A DNA stretch of 64,000 nt from Gordonia polyisoprenivorans (lineage in GTDB: Bacteria; Actinomycetota; Actinomycetes; Mycobacteriales; Mycobacteriaceae): the NCBI RefSeq assembly GCF_017654315.1, contig NZ_CP072203.1, forward strand, positions 1,860,001 through 1,924,000. Direction: 5' to 3'. Positions 34,301-38,857 of this stretch are shown here, one piece after another. The position numbers were made by a program, and so were the translations under genes. Each line of letters begins with the position of its first letter. The stretch's first letter is position 1. The notes beneath the pieces were generated by a model. That model ran no database searches and had not been told where the DNA came from. It saw only the letters and a list, made by a program, of their open reading frames with translations.

Positions 34301-37267
34301 CCGGCGAAGCTGTGGCCGCAGCTTGACGTGGCCGCACAGAGCCTGCGGGTCAGCCGATTCCACCTTGTCCACGCAGCCTTGGCGTGGGCGCTGGCCGTGC
34401 AGTCGGGCACCGACGACGTCGTCGTCGCGACCACCACGTCCCTGCGACGGGACCCCGATCTGTCCGAGGTGGTGGGGATGCTGGTCGCGACCGTCGTGCT
34501 GCGGACACGTCTCGACCCGCGAATGACGTTTGCAGAGTGGGCGAATCGGGTTCGAGACGACGACATCGCGGCGCTTGAGCATTCGTGGGTTCCGTTCGAT
34601 GAGGTGATGCGAGAGATCGGGGTCACCGCCGGGTCGGCCGCTCCTTCGTTGGCGGAGGTGGCGTTGACGGTGGGTGCCGACGCGTCCGATCAGACGCTCC
34701 TCGATCCTGCCGCGATGGGTGACGTCGACGAGTCCCTCACGCCGATGGGGGATTTCGCGCTGCGCGTGATCGTCGATGACGGAATGCTCCTCTGCGCGCA
34801 TCGGGCGCAGTGGGCGGCTCGTGCGACCGTCGAGACCCTGATGGCGCGCATGGAGAAGGCGCTGCAGGTCCTCGTCGATGAGGCCGAAACACGCATGGCC
34901 TCGGTCGATCTGCTGTTGCCCGACGAGCAGTCGCTGATCGAGGCGAGTGCGCACGGAGCGCCGTACACCGATCCCGCGACACTCGGTGACATGTTCGCCG
35001 AACCCGCTACACATCAGCAGGAGCGCATCGCCCTCGACGACGGCACGACGCAGCTGAGCTATCGGCACCTCGACGACTGGGTGGCGGTGACCGCACACGC
35101 GTTGCGCGCGCGAGGTATCCGCAGTGGTGAGCGGGTGGCGATTCTCATCGAACGGTCCGTACGCCAGCAGGTCGCCTTCCGTGCCGTCACCCGGATCGGC
35201 GCGGTGCCCGTCCCCGTCGACGTGGCACATCCGCCGGCGCGGATCGGCGCAGTTCTCGAGCGAACCGGCGCATATCCGTTGTACGACAACGATGTTCCGC
35301 CGCGCCCCTCCACGTCGGGAGCGTCGGTGACCGAGGTGCCGGTCGCGCGGGTGTCGCCGGCATCCGCGGCGTATGTGATCACCACGTCGGGTACCACCGG
35401 CACACCGAATGCGGTGGTCGTCGGGCACCGCGGGTTACGGCGGCTCGCGACCATCGCCCCGATCCGATCCGACGACCGGGTGGCGGCGATGGTCAGCGTC
35501 GGCTTCGACCCGTCGATCATGGAAATGGTACTGCCGCTGGCGGCCGCTGCGCGGTTGGTGGTCGCACCCGCCGGGATCACCGCCGGGACGGAGTTGACCG
35601 AGTGGCTTGTCACGCAACGGATCACGGTGTTCATCGCAACGCCGTCGGTACTCGCGACGGTCGACGTCGAGCGCCTCACATCGGTACGGCTGGTCTTCGT
35701 CGGGGGTGAGGCGCTGTCGCCGTCGATCGCGCGTACGTGGGCTGCGCGCTGCGACCTCGTCAACGTGTACGGCCCGACCGAGGCCACGGTCGCGGCAACC
35801 TTCGCACCCGTGCGTCCGGACGGGGCGGTACGGATCGGCAGGCCTGTCGACGGCACCACCGTCGTTGTCCTCGACCGTTGGCTGCGACCGGTACCACCCG
35901 GCGTCGACGGCGAGCTGTATCTCGCGGGAGATACCCTGGCACAGGGCTATCTGGGTGACACCGCGTTGACGTCGGTGCGCTTTGTGGCCTGCCCCGGCGG
36001 CGGCCGCATGTATCGCACCGGCGACCGGGTGCGTCTCGAGGGCGACGGTGCGCTGACGTATGTGGGCCGGACGGACCGGCAGGTGAAGCTTCGGGGCCAG
36101 CGGGTGGAGCCGTCGGAGATCGAGGCCGTCCTGATGGGTGCGGGCGCCACCCAGGCGGCGGCCGTCATGCGGCCGGGACCCGCGGGGCCGATGCTCGTCG
36201 CCTATGTGGCGGGCGTGGGCGGTGCCGAGGCGGGCCGAGCCTGCCGGCAGCGACTACCGCGACATATGGTGCCCGCCCAGGTGATCGCAGTCGACGAGAT
36301 CGCACGCACCGTGACCGGGAAGATCGACACCTCCCGGCTGCCTGACCCCGCCGGGCCTTCATCGCGTGGCATCGATGTCGAAAGCTGCAGTGCCGCGACT
36401 GATCTGGAGCGTCAGGTGATCGCCGCGTTCGATGCGGTGTTGGGCTGCGAACCCGGCGTCGACGACGACTTCTTCGCCCTCGGCGGGCATTCGCTCCTGC
36501 TGCTGCGGCTGCATGCCGAGATTGTCGATCACACCGGACTGTGTCCGGATCTGGCCGATCTCGTGGCCCATCCGACCCCACGCGGGGTGGCCGCCGCACT
36601 CGCGCGCGTCGGCACCGACCAGGAGCGCGTCGTCGACTTCGACTGTGCCGGCCACGATCCCGGACGGCCGCTCCTGTGGGCGGTGCACGGCGTGAGCGGC
36701 ATGCCGACACCGTTCCGCCCGTTGGCTGCGACGTCGGGACATCGGGTCGTGGGACTTCAGCTCCCCGAACTGCTTTCCGGTGAGATGCCCGGCAGTATGG
36801 CCGACATCGCGCGGCGTCACGTCGACGCGATCCGCAGTCGGCAGCCGTCGGGACCCTACCGGCTGATCGGGTGGTCGATCGGCGGGAACCTGGCCCATGA
36901 GATCGCCCGCCAACTCACCCACCTCGGTGAGCGGGTCGAGCTGCTGGTGTTGATGGACGCACGGACTCCCGACGAGTTGGCACTGGCTCCGGCGCAGGAG
37001 GGCACGACGACCGATGTGGTTGTCGCCGAACGGTTGCGAGCTCTCATCGCTGCGGTGCGTGCGCATCGGACCGGTCGCGTCGACGTCGACGAGGTGCTCT
37101 ACGTCGCGTCGGCACAGACCGGTGACATCTCCGGGTGGGAGTCGTTGGTGAGTACGACGCCGCGGGTGGCGCGGCTCGACGTCTCCCACGCCGAGTTGGG
37201 GGAGCCGGATGTGATGGCGCGGGTCGCGCAGTTGGTCGCGGACCGTGCCGCCGACCGAGGGCGCTGA
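19307..37267 (+). CDS. Giant nonribosomal peptide synthetase, 5986 aa, six modules, one lacking an A domain
   Basis: From ATG 19307 (ATGA overlap). Order with key residues: C1 (HHLTTDG, His137) - A1 (TSGSTG ~602, Lys945) - T1 (Ser1002); C2 (His1193) - A2 (~1622, Lys1980) - T2 (Ser2048); C3 (His2221) - A3 (~2650, Lys2995) - T3 (Ser3055); C4 (HHISADG, His3243) - A4 (~3720, Lys4051) - T4 (Ser4115); C5 (HHIAVDGWS, His4304) - T5 (Ser4666); C6 (HHIALDGES, His4874) - A5 (~5356, Lys5672) - T6 (Ser5729) - thioesterase (GWSIGG, Ser5857). There is no epimerization or reductase domain. The N-terminal C domain may acylate the first residue or accept an upstream chain. My manual reading of the A2 pocket (D-F-W-S-V-G-M-V-H) is close to threonine; the other pockets match nothing I recognise. 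A5 has TSGTTGTPNA in place of the PKG-containing core. Module 5 must be loaded in trans or skipped. Confidence 0.96.
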   Translation: MTEKIQVTELTAAQRFFWLRQQAMPSVPLNMAQVTDIEGPLDREYFLTELAEQTRRMRMMQLRFEEGPDGPRCVYDPALHDHTEYVDVGDQSDPRAAACEIIDADLHRAVDVTADRLARAILFRLGHHRHLLYNRAHHLTTDGVATRDNLLITLRRCLTRDSSAPPVPVADLAAAPTADHAYQSSSRRARDADYWREALAGRDPATSPAHRSGGPASRNHTVAAPIPMATMDTIRELITAIPTSLPTLIATAAAGYLSRRTGDADGALTLAVAARTTAALRATPLPTINFVPLRAGVGRRTEIHAAVRTTERAMLGALRHQRYRFEDIVTEHGDHTGGPVLNLMLFDREMRFGETTVRFSSVTTGPAEDLAINVFPSGTLAQSTDTGTFIVEIEANPRRYDPAEVTAFHDGLLAMLGALADALTAPGAARVIIDDLPLPARTPEVPGTESPTDTMPDLIAATVARAGNGVAVDGSLLGEPVVTFADLDGRTADLAPRLSALGARPGTRVVVLMRRGVDQVIAWWAVARSGATIVLIDPAQPSARIDRMLATATPVLILATNTEHGARTGIPSITLDDLAHVNPRAGRLPAPHPADAAYIVFTSGSTGEPKGVVVPHTGPAAIARDMRARFGTGDLGYRADKDGARWLSVASPMFDMAHFEMLVCAALGHTLIPAAGLDADLGRALLDHRITHLMATPTFLNRIPAHTLPETVSAIGEVLSPALAARITGGQTGPGGGRRVFNTYGPAEATLYATAAPITADVHLDRPVSIGRPVPGMSALILDHRLRPAPDGVIGELYLCGPQLAQGYRSRPGLTATRFLACPWRDGVRMYRTGDLARHDPATGDLVFVGRADGQLSVRGVRVEPAEIENAATEVDGVGAAVVVAHRAPDGDLALDIACVGTDAVPGDDGLERSVRAHLIATLPSVMWPRRVLVLDRLPTGPTGKIDRDAVARVVAGIALHEPEFVAATSDVECALGEIVSDVLRVERVSMAAAVIDLGGTSLTMLEIMARLGTRVGRPLRIGELTPATTLAEIAARVGAGDLTAATAPATTPVVTPVQHQIWALHRTDPADHVYHLAVRVEFAPGTATGPVTADPMTADPVTADLVTSALTDLALHHEALRRVFPARPDGTPTMRLLPTQAMVDAMPITRDTLNPSTVRSVVAAPFDLTVDPPWRAVLDDSRGAVSMVFVVHHIAVDGWSIPILVRDMLIAVTARTRRRLPEFPGPGDFGSGRAVTDSDAGHSYWREALAGAPTRLALPEARTTREGHTEAVHLERVIDARLSVAATAQAAGAGATLQALVRVAVAAVLAGVAGADDVVISVPTSGRSSSSDLERVGMFVRTVPVRARALGSQTVAEALAGSVAALQAGMRHADTAPAQLADVVLAQANTMDGTELGRDTGLSRRALIRSATPIRTGKARTALEFVVDESGDALRLSLTVAPDRVDPDGAATLLDHVVGTLTRLALADPDTLVGSCTPSGHPVAPECPVAGTDPIHALLAHVGATPHAIAVTDARTSMTYEQLSTRAFEMAMDLRRIGVRAGDRVALLLGRSAETVVAMVGTLMADAAYVPLDPEHPPARTVELIAGTSPAAIVGDDLLIEPGPGLGTAPRRPGIAYVIHTSGSTGRPKGVAVSRTALAAMLGAALDVVDATPADVWSATHSHTFDFSVWEIFGALCSGGRVVIVDRPVSRDPVLLSATLHDCGVSILSQTPTAFARLAAPDDPGASNGSGSRLPALRCVVFGGEALQAPALHDWAQANPHVRLINMYGITETTVHLTAADVDTADARSIIGTPFAGVGWSVRDRHLRPVPVGGLGELYVSGAQLADGYLHAPALTASRFVADPDGCGTRMYRTGDVVRLIAPDRLVYLGRSDDQMQVRGHRVEPAEIAAALVEAPGVRDARVVIAGGPRPGDEQILAFVIDGTTADDDTTDDGTTAGEVSADEREAVLQRACATRLPGYLMPARIGVVERWPLTDNGKLDKHALIAGLPTITGTPVPLTAAQRRIAEVVAEIIGEPGPQAGGQASLEWGPQQWGPDVNFFSVGGNSLSAARLAARLSSPGTPVTVADILAAPTIAGLAELIAADALTPRRRSRDGLWPAQHALWDAHRGQPDSAAYHLALRLTVRAEAPVVRAALLDLADRHPMLRAVFPDRGDATPEVVILHADALAGNPPINQRDTVPDTSQAAEIVNAPFDLTTRPAWRAVLADSPVGTGIVLVAHHIAVDGASVPILLDDLHTALTARLRGRSPRWVEQPDELQVSVRDDDTDYWRTVLDGAPAHLALPEPPRRRPAAEKPAVVHEGRIDADTAAAVNEVVAGAGTTLYSALWVALAATLAAVTDSDDVVAAIPVALPGGPRVGMRATTVPVRWSAVTADRRPVVALPIDEALAHAHRTIADAAAHAASAPATLPDVLLDHAAALPDSPGPLITDITPINVGITRTALEFTVRTVDDGALSVQVTASPAWVDGAAVEPMLEYFVAALNGLADGSVRCVAECLPAGVLAQPTSVHPNVSAQSIDPVDAVRAMATRQPDAVAIVASGGVAIVDSEDVLTYRDLWCRAEQVAEKLLAAGTRPGTTVVLALRRGSEAVVAALGVLAAGAVFAPVDPDLPPARQRLLYRRIGPGATIREGLEISPAHSGTGPAVPGAAYVIHTSGSTGAPKGVVVDRTAMAAMLGASLSRLGCTGEMVGSWSHALSFDASVWEMFGPLAAGGRVVVFSDDDVRDPARFAAGQTRHRVTHCAQTPSAFARLTDSSVLQALAGTADVSLASLRTVILAGEAVDPARLRGWASAYPEVRLVTMYGPTETTVQVLCGEIDLDDDRPIIGTTLDGVHAEVCDRHGRAVPLGGRGELQLSGPQLALGYLGDPSTTATRFVAGPDGIRRYRTGDQVRLLPDRRIAFLGRVDDQLKIRGFRIEPAEIVAALTAAPGVLDCRVLQDGVASAARLLAAVRVGAAAQAVPSESALISWCAQRLPAYAVPSRILVVDEWPLIANGKVDQTELLRKMHSSSGIGRPLTPREEMVAAAIRECLDSGDDPAASAPLDPDTDLVTLGINSLTAARLAARLSLHGSRIGVTEVFSHPTIAGLAQLLSTSPIVDDDAVPDLWEVEEESTDPDHPALTPEQLDLWLRWHADPDQPGYVLAGIVPVPGTDAREIRRRVSELVRRHDGLRTGFPELDGVPYQRLWTDDEVDAYLGALDPLTDVTADEVLAEIARRPIDLTVSLPWRARLVDTPGGYRLVCVIHHISADGETARMLRRELTTGPPTDSARRLDYRQYSRWRQAMVRSHRDRLTGYWSRVFAEPIVPLTVTDMDLAATGSGATHHGRVVFPTELTTRIDRCAAAVGSTPFIVVHTAIAVVLTRQAAAAERVMTAGGASECTVGTAVSGRTDPRWSTVCGLFARAVPLRTRIEPDDTFATLLRRNTLGVLGAIDHSDLPLSEIAAIADPERERAGRSLVDVVVGEIPPDLSVTGLDTTGLDTTGRTQAALDIMLGRDGDRTYLVAACRDSVADCDRLDALLTAITETLENGTADPALPVRALTRAPVPQPSVETPVISAHSRAPHTLAELLDRQPVPDATRPAIIDVTHSFPGYGEVLYHADVERLVRILAWALRDRGLGPGDVVAKHLPRSCFDVIATMALARVGAAFVNLDPADPPRRRERLIQRSGARTILTLRADRPPRLPVRIAVVALDDPDLYRSRRVTEFEPRHRTRTLQLDDVAYLAFTSGTTGTPKGVEITHRGLAAWALTTAERLGLDATDRVMHTHTTAFDAHLMGVVPARAVGACIVICPPEVMAGTELATEIIRLAVTVLMTTPSVLSTLDPAQVARLRHVVVGGEALPRTLLSRWTSSVSVTNEYGPTETTVAISSATYRQNTTGAVSIGTPVPNIEALVLDSSLQSVPDYTVGELYVAGAALARGYLADTSTTASRFVARPFGDGDRMYRTGDLVHRRGDGSLVIHGRADDQLKIRGVRMEAEEINAVLAGLPGVAAAASAVRTNRAGEPLLVSWVIPAPGDRPRPERLREQARAVLPRTMVPSAIAVVDRFPTRPSGKIDHHRLPNPVAAQEPAPGAERMMPANSVETRNELLVAEVLAEVLECEVAEVGSDTDFFALGGTSLSAARVRSRLIARTSRDLDADVVFRARTVGELARRIDCAADLTGPIPHHAPRPEHLPLAYPQRRMWIHHRFDPEDTTYHIPLVLRIRGSYDPARIVRAYRAVVGAHESLRTVFPDTGRGPEQRLTIDVPDLVVQSVSTAAVRAAIAAEVARPFDLERETAIRARLFVSGDDSDEGETGLGGGYLVLTLHHIAVDGWSMRILLDDLMTAYRTELPAEAAPDYADYTRWQRDILGDPDDPTSRFTRDIAFWTTELGDASAPVVLGPPGHTGGRVVRDIDAQVILALRERTSALGTSVFHAVHGALIATLGRLTGEWDVVVGVPVHGRSAPQWERVVGMFVNTVAVRTRLQPGATVADAVACAREAHLRVAGHQEVPYESVVRAVCPNARSTHDPLTSILLVGQDVVPEPDAAMAGAGSEASGPSVAGAGSEASGPSVAGAGSEVVRAEPVQVVPEREAAGHDLEVIVGDRDGALVLTVVYSARVSARTANEVADQLVDGLVGFAGAGGELVGEETVGGTDTSESVAAAFAEIMAVDRASVRADTDFFDLGGTSLSAARVASLLTRELGWTVSAKWLFDHPTVGEFAARLDRRIAETANDGEVRVAPDTEQSATEGGDVPLTGPQRRMWMAAELGKPGYHVPVLLPIPGGAGAGSKASGPNFPGTGSEASGPNFPCVLDVRTAVRTLIGRHGALRTVYPMFDDGPRQRVLDTWEPTIDLLDAGAVGEMLATPFDSLATSPPVRVGLIASDEQTVSAVLVVAHHIALDGESAVVLQRELAALLSGPNHPGAGSEASGPNHPGAGSEASGPNHPGAGSAASGPNCTGRTLAAAPSSAWVSRRLLAAESAARDRELAYWQRVLADPPAPLVLDHLPHAEGGIVHTRRALPAKLWPQLDVAAQSLRVSRFHLVHAALAWALAVQSGTDDVVVATTTSLRRDPDLSEVVGMLVATVVLRTRLDPRMTFAEWANRVRDDDIAALEHSWVPFDEVMREIGVTAGSAAPSLAEVALTVGADASDQTLLDPAAMGDVDESLTPMGDFALRVIVDDGMLLCAHRAQWAARATVETLMARMEKALQVLVDEAETRMASVDLLLPDEQSLIEASAHGAPYTDPATLGDMFAEPATHQQERIALDDGTTQLSYRHLDDWVAVTAHALRARGIRSGERVAILIERSVRQQVAFRAVTRIGAVPVPVDVAHPPARIGAVLERTGAYPLYDNDVPPRPSTSGASVTEVPVARVSPASAAYVITTSGTTGTPNAVVVGHRGLRRLATIAPIRSDDRVAAMVSVGFDPSIMEMVLPLAAAARLVVAPAGITAGTELTEWLVTQRITVFIATPSVLATVDVERLTSVRLVFVGGEALSPSIARTWAARCDLVNVYGPTEATVAATFAPVRPDGAVRIGRPVDGTTVVVLDRWLRPVPPGVDGELYLAGDTLAQGYLGDTALTSVRFVACPGGGRMYRTGDRVRLEGDGALTYVGRTDRQVKLRGQRVEPSEIEAVLMGAGATQAAAVMRPGPAGPMLVAYVAGVGGAEAGRACRQRLPRHMVPAQVIAVDEIARTVTGKIDTSRLPDPAGPSSRGIDVESCSAATDLERQVIAAFDAVLGCEPGVDDDFFALGGHSLLLLRLHAEIVDHTGLCPDLADLVAHPTPRGVAAALARVGTDQERVVDFDCAGHDPGRPLLWAVHGVSGMPTPFRPLAATSGHRVVGLQLPELLSGEMPGSMADIARRHVDAIRSRQPSGPYRLIGWSIGGNLAHEIARQLTHLGERVELLVLMDARTPDELALAPAQEGTTTDVVVAERLRALIAAVRAHRTGRVDVDEVLYVASAQTGDISGWESLVSTTPRVARLDVSHAELGEPDVMARVAQLVADRAADRGR
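22580..22627 (+). repeat. 15-bp in-frame tandem repeat in C2 of the giant NRPS
   Basis: Three 15-nt copies (ATGACCGCGGATCCC-like) at 22580, 22595 and 22610, plus the start of a fourth, encode a TADPM/TADPV/TADLV run in a surface loop near the start of the C domain. This is a slippage-prone coding microsatellite. Confidence 0.75.
32885..32976 (+). repeat. 36-bp in-frame repeat, cluster 1 (late C5 domain)
   Basis: Two full copies and one partial copy of a 36-bp unit, with core GGAGCGAAGCGAGCGGGCC, at 32885, 32921 and 32957. They insert a Gly/Ala/Ser/Pro-rich stretch (AGAGSEASGPSV units) near the end of C5. The copies are contiguous. Confidence 0.85.
33593..33664 (+). repeat. 36-bp in-frame repeat, cluster 2 (early C6 domain)
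   Basis: Two copies (33593-33628, 33629-33664) of the same unit found at 32885 and 34005, here with AGCGAGTGGGCC cores and TTTT ends, encode GSKASGPNFP / GSEASGPNFP near the start of C6. Confidence 0.85.
34005..34112 (+). repeat. 36-bp in-frame repeat, cluster 3 (C6, just after the HHxxxDG motif)
   Basis: Three contiguous copies start at 34005, 34041 and 34077, preceded by a partial unit (33990-34004). They encode PGAGSEASGPNH units in a loop about 30 residues after the C6 active-site histidines. Confidence 0.88.
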
Positions 37268-37282
37268 GTCCCGACCCACCGC

Positions 37283-37302
37283 TCGCGTCTTTGCCGACGC
37301 GA
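37283..37302 (+). terminator. Short hairpin after the giant NRPS
   Basis: A perfect 7-bp stem, TCGCGTC / GACGCGA, with a 6-nt loop sits 16 nt after the NRPS stop. There is no T-run. It is a weak terminator candidate. Confidence 0.35.
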
Positions 37303-37432
37303 CCAGGAGCATCGGTACAGCAAAGTCGACGTTTGTGCTGCGTAGAGGGTGTGCTGTCCGTATTGTTTTCTGCGATGACGAGCAGATCGTTGTCGTCGAT
37401 CCGGGTCGGGGGAGATCTCGGAAGGCTCAGTC

Positions 37433-38857
37433 ATGCGTGGTGGGGGATTCGGTGTGCGGCGTCGTGTGGTCACCGCACTGGTGGTGGTGACCTCGACGGC
37501 CGGAGCGCTGATCGGGGTGGCGGGACAGGCGCGTGCGGTCGACCCGGACACCCTTCGTCCGGGATGCGAGTGGCGGACCCCGGACGAGGAGGCCCAACAC
37601 ATCCAGACCTGCACCCTCTACTCGGAGGCGTTGGGTCGCAACGTCGTCGTGCAGGTGCGGGCATCGGATCAGGCACCGGGCCAGACCGAGCAGGCCGTGT
37701 ATTTCCTCGACGGCCTGGGGTCGAACGACGAGTACAACAACTGGGCGACGCCGACCTCGGGTGCGCTGGCCGCCTACAGCACCAGCTACAACCTGGTGAT
37801 GCCCGCCGGTGGCAAGGGCGAGTGGGACACCAACTGGCAGTCGGCGCCGACCGGCAGTACCACTGCACCGCAATGGGATACCTTCCTCGGCGAGGAATTG
37901 CCCGCCTACCTGAACGAGAACTTCGACATCGGGACGTCGGACAACGCGATCGTCGGTGTCTCGATGTCCGGGGCGCCGGCGGTCATCGTCGCGCTGAACC
38001 ACCCCGAGGTGTTCGCCGTGGCGCGCTCGTACTCGGGTTTCTACGAGACCAACAACCCGCTGGGGTGGGTGCTCATCCCGATCATCCAGACCGCGCGCGC
38101 CGACATCGACAACGGTCTGTCGGCGATGTGGGGACTCCCGTTGAGCGCGGGCAACACCTGGGCCGACAACGACGTCCTGAGCCGCATCGCCGAGGCGAAG
38201 GCCCACGGGCAGACCATCATCATCTCCACCGGCAACGGCATCCCGTCAGTCGGTGAACTCCAACTCGCCTGGCAAACGCTGCAACAACAACCACTTGTGT
38301 TGTGGCCGATCCTCATTCCCGGCGCCCTCGTCACCGAGCTACTCGGCGTCGGACTGGAGGTCGGTGCGCTCACCTCGACGGTGATCCTCAACGCCGCCGC
38401 CCAGCGGATGGACTTGCCGGTCGAGTTCACCTACTCCAACGGCGGGCACAACTGGTTCTCCTGGGCGTCGACCCAGCCATCGGACACCGCCCAGATCGAA
38501 GCGGATCTGGCGGCGGCTGCGGAGAAGTCGGCAGCGCAGAAGTCGGCAGCGCAGAAGTCGGCAGCGCAGAAATCTACTGCGGAGGTGCAACAGGATGCGG
38601 CGGCCACCGAGGTGACCACGTCCCAGCCAACCCCGGCTCTCGCTCAGGCCCCCGCTGTCGAGGTGGCGACGTCGCAGCCCACCACAGCGGCCACCGAGAC
38701 CCCGGCTGCCCAGCCCACCCCGATAGCGCCGACCACCACCCAGCCGACCACCCCAGCCGAGGCCCCGAGTGCGGAGCCAACCACAGCTGGAGACGTAGTA
38801 GAAGGTTCGCCCTACGCGATACCTTCTACTACGTCTGCGGCGGCCAACGCCCGCTGA
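37433..38857 (+). CDS. Secreted mycolyltransferase-like esterase (antigen 85 family)
   Basis: The protein is 474 residues with a Sec signal peptide (basic start, hydrophobic core ~10-28, cleavage near GQARA-V). The alpha/beta hydrolase domain carries YFLDGLGS, the nucleophile elbow GVSMSGAPA and the late histidine in NGGHNWFSW, as in corynebacterial and mycobacterial mycolyltransferases that move mycolic acids onto trehalose or arabinogalactan. From about residue 360 the tail is low complexity (KSAAQ repeats, then Pro/Thr/Ala-rich) and probably spans or sticks to the envelope. Its 3' end overlaps the convergent gene at 38812 and shares a hairpin with it. Its presence implies a mycolate-bearing cell envelope. 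Lying just after the NRPS, it could act on a cluster product, but a housekeeping role is simpler. Confidence 0.88.
   Translation: MRGGGFGVRRRVVTALVVVTSTAGALIGVAGQARAVDPDTLRPGCEWRTPDEEAQHIQTCTLYSEALGRNVVVQVRASDQAPGQTEQAVYFLDGLGSNDEYNNWATPTSGALAAYSTSYNLVMPAGGKGEWDTNWQSAPTGSTTAPQWDTFLGEELPAYLNENFDIGTSDNAIVGVSMSGAPAVIVALNHPEVFAVARSYSGFYETNNPLGWVLIPIIQTARADIDNGLSAMWGLPLSAGNTWADNDVLSRIAEAKAHGQTIIISTGNGIPSVGELQLAWQTLQQQPLVLWPILIPGALVTELLGVGLEVGALTSTVILNAAAQRMDLPVEFTYSNGGHNWFSWASTQPSDTAQIEADLAAAAEKSAAQKSAAQKSAAQKSTAEVQQDAAATEVTTSQPTPALAQAPAVEVATSQPTTAATETPAAQPTPIAPTTTQPTTPAEAPSAEPTTAGDVVEGSPYAIPSTTSAAANAR
38522..38575 (+). repeat. 15-bp in-frame tandem repeat in mycolyltransferase tail
   Basis: Three 15-nt copies (GCAGCGCAGAAGTCG-like) at 38531, 38546 and 38561, preceded by a partial copy, encode KSAAQ units in the low-complexity C-terminal tail. 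Confidence 0.75.
38791..38836. terminator. Bidirectional hairpin terminator inside overlapping convergent 3' ends
   Basis: Perfect 15-bp inverted arms at 38791-38805 (AGACGTAGTAGAAGG) and 38822-38836 enclose a 16-nt loop. The hairpin lies at the junction of the convergent genes ending at 38857 (+) and 38812 (-). It is coding on the + strand throughout and partly coding on the - strand. The perfection of the stem argues for selection as a shared terminator. Confidence 0.7.

Noticed and set aside
32288..35428. 1046-codon minus-strand open frame
   Set aside because: Antisense shadow of C5-C6-A5 in high-GC DNA; no domains, includes reversed repeat sequence.
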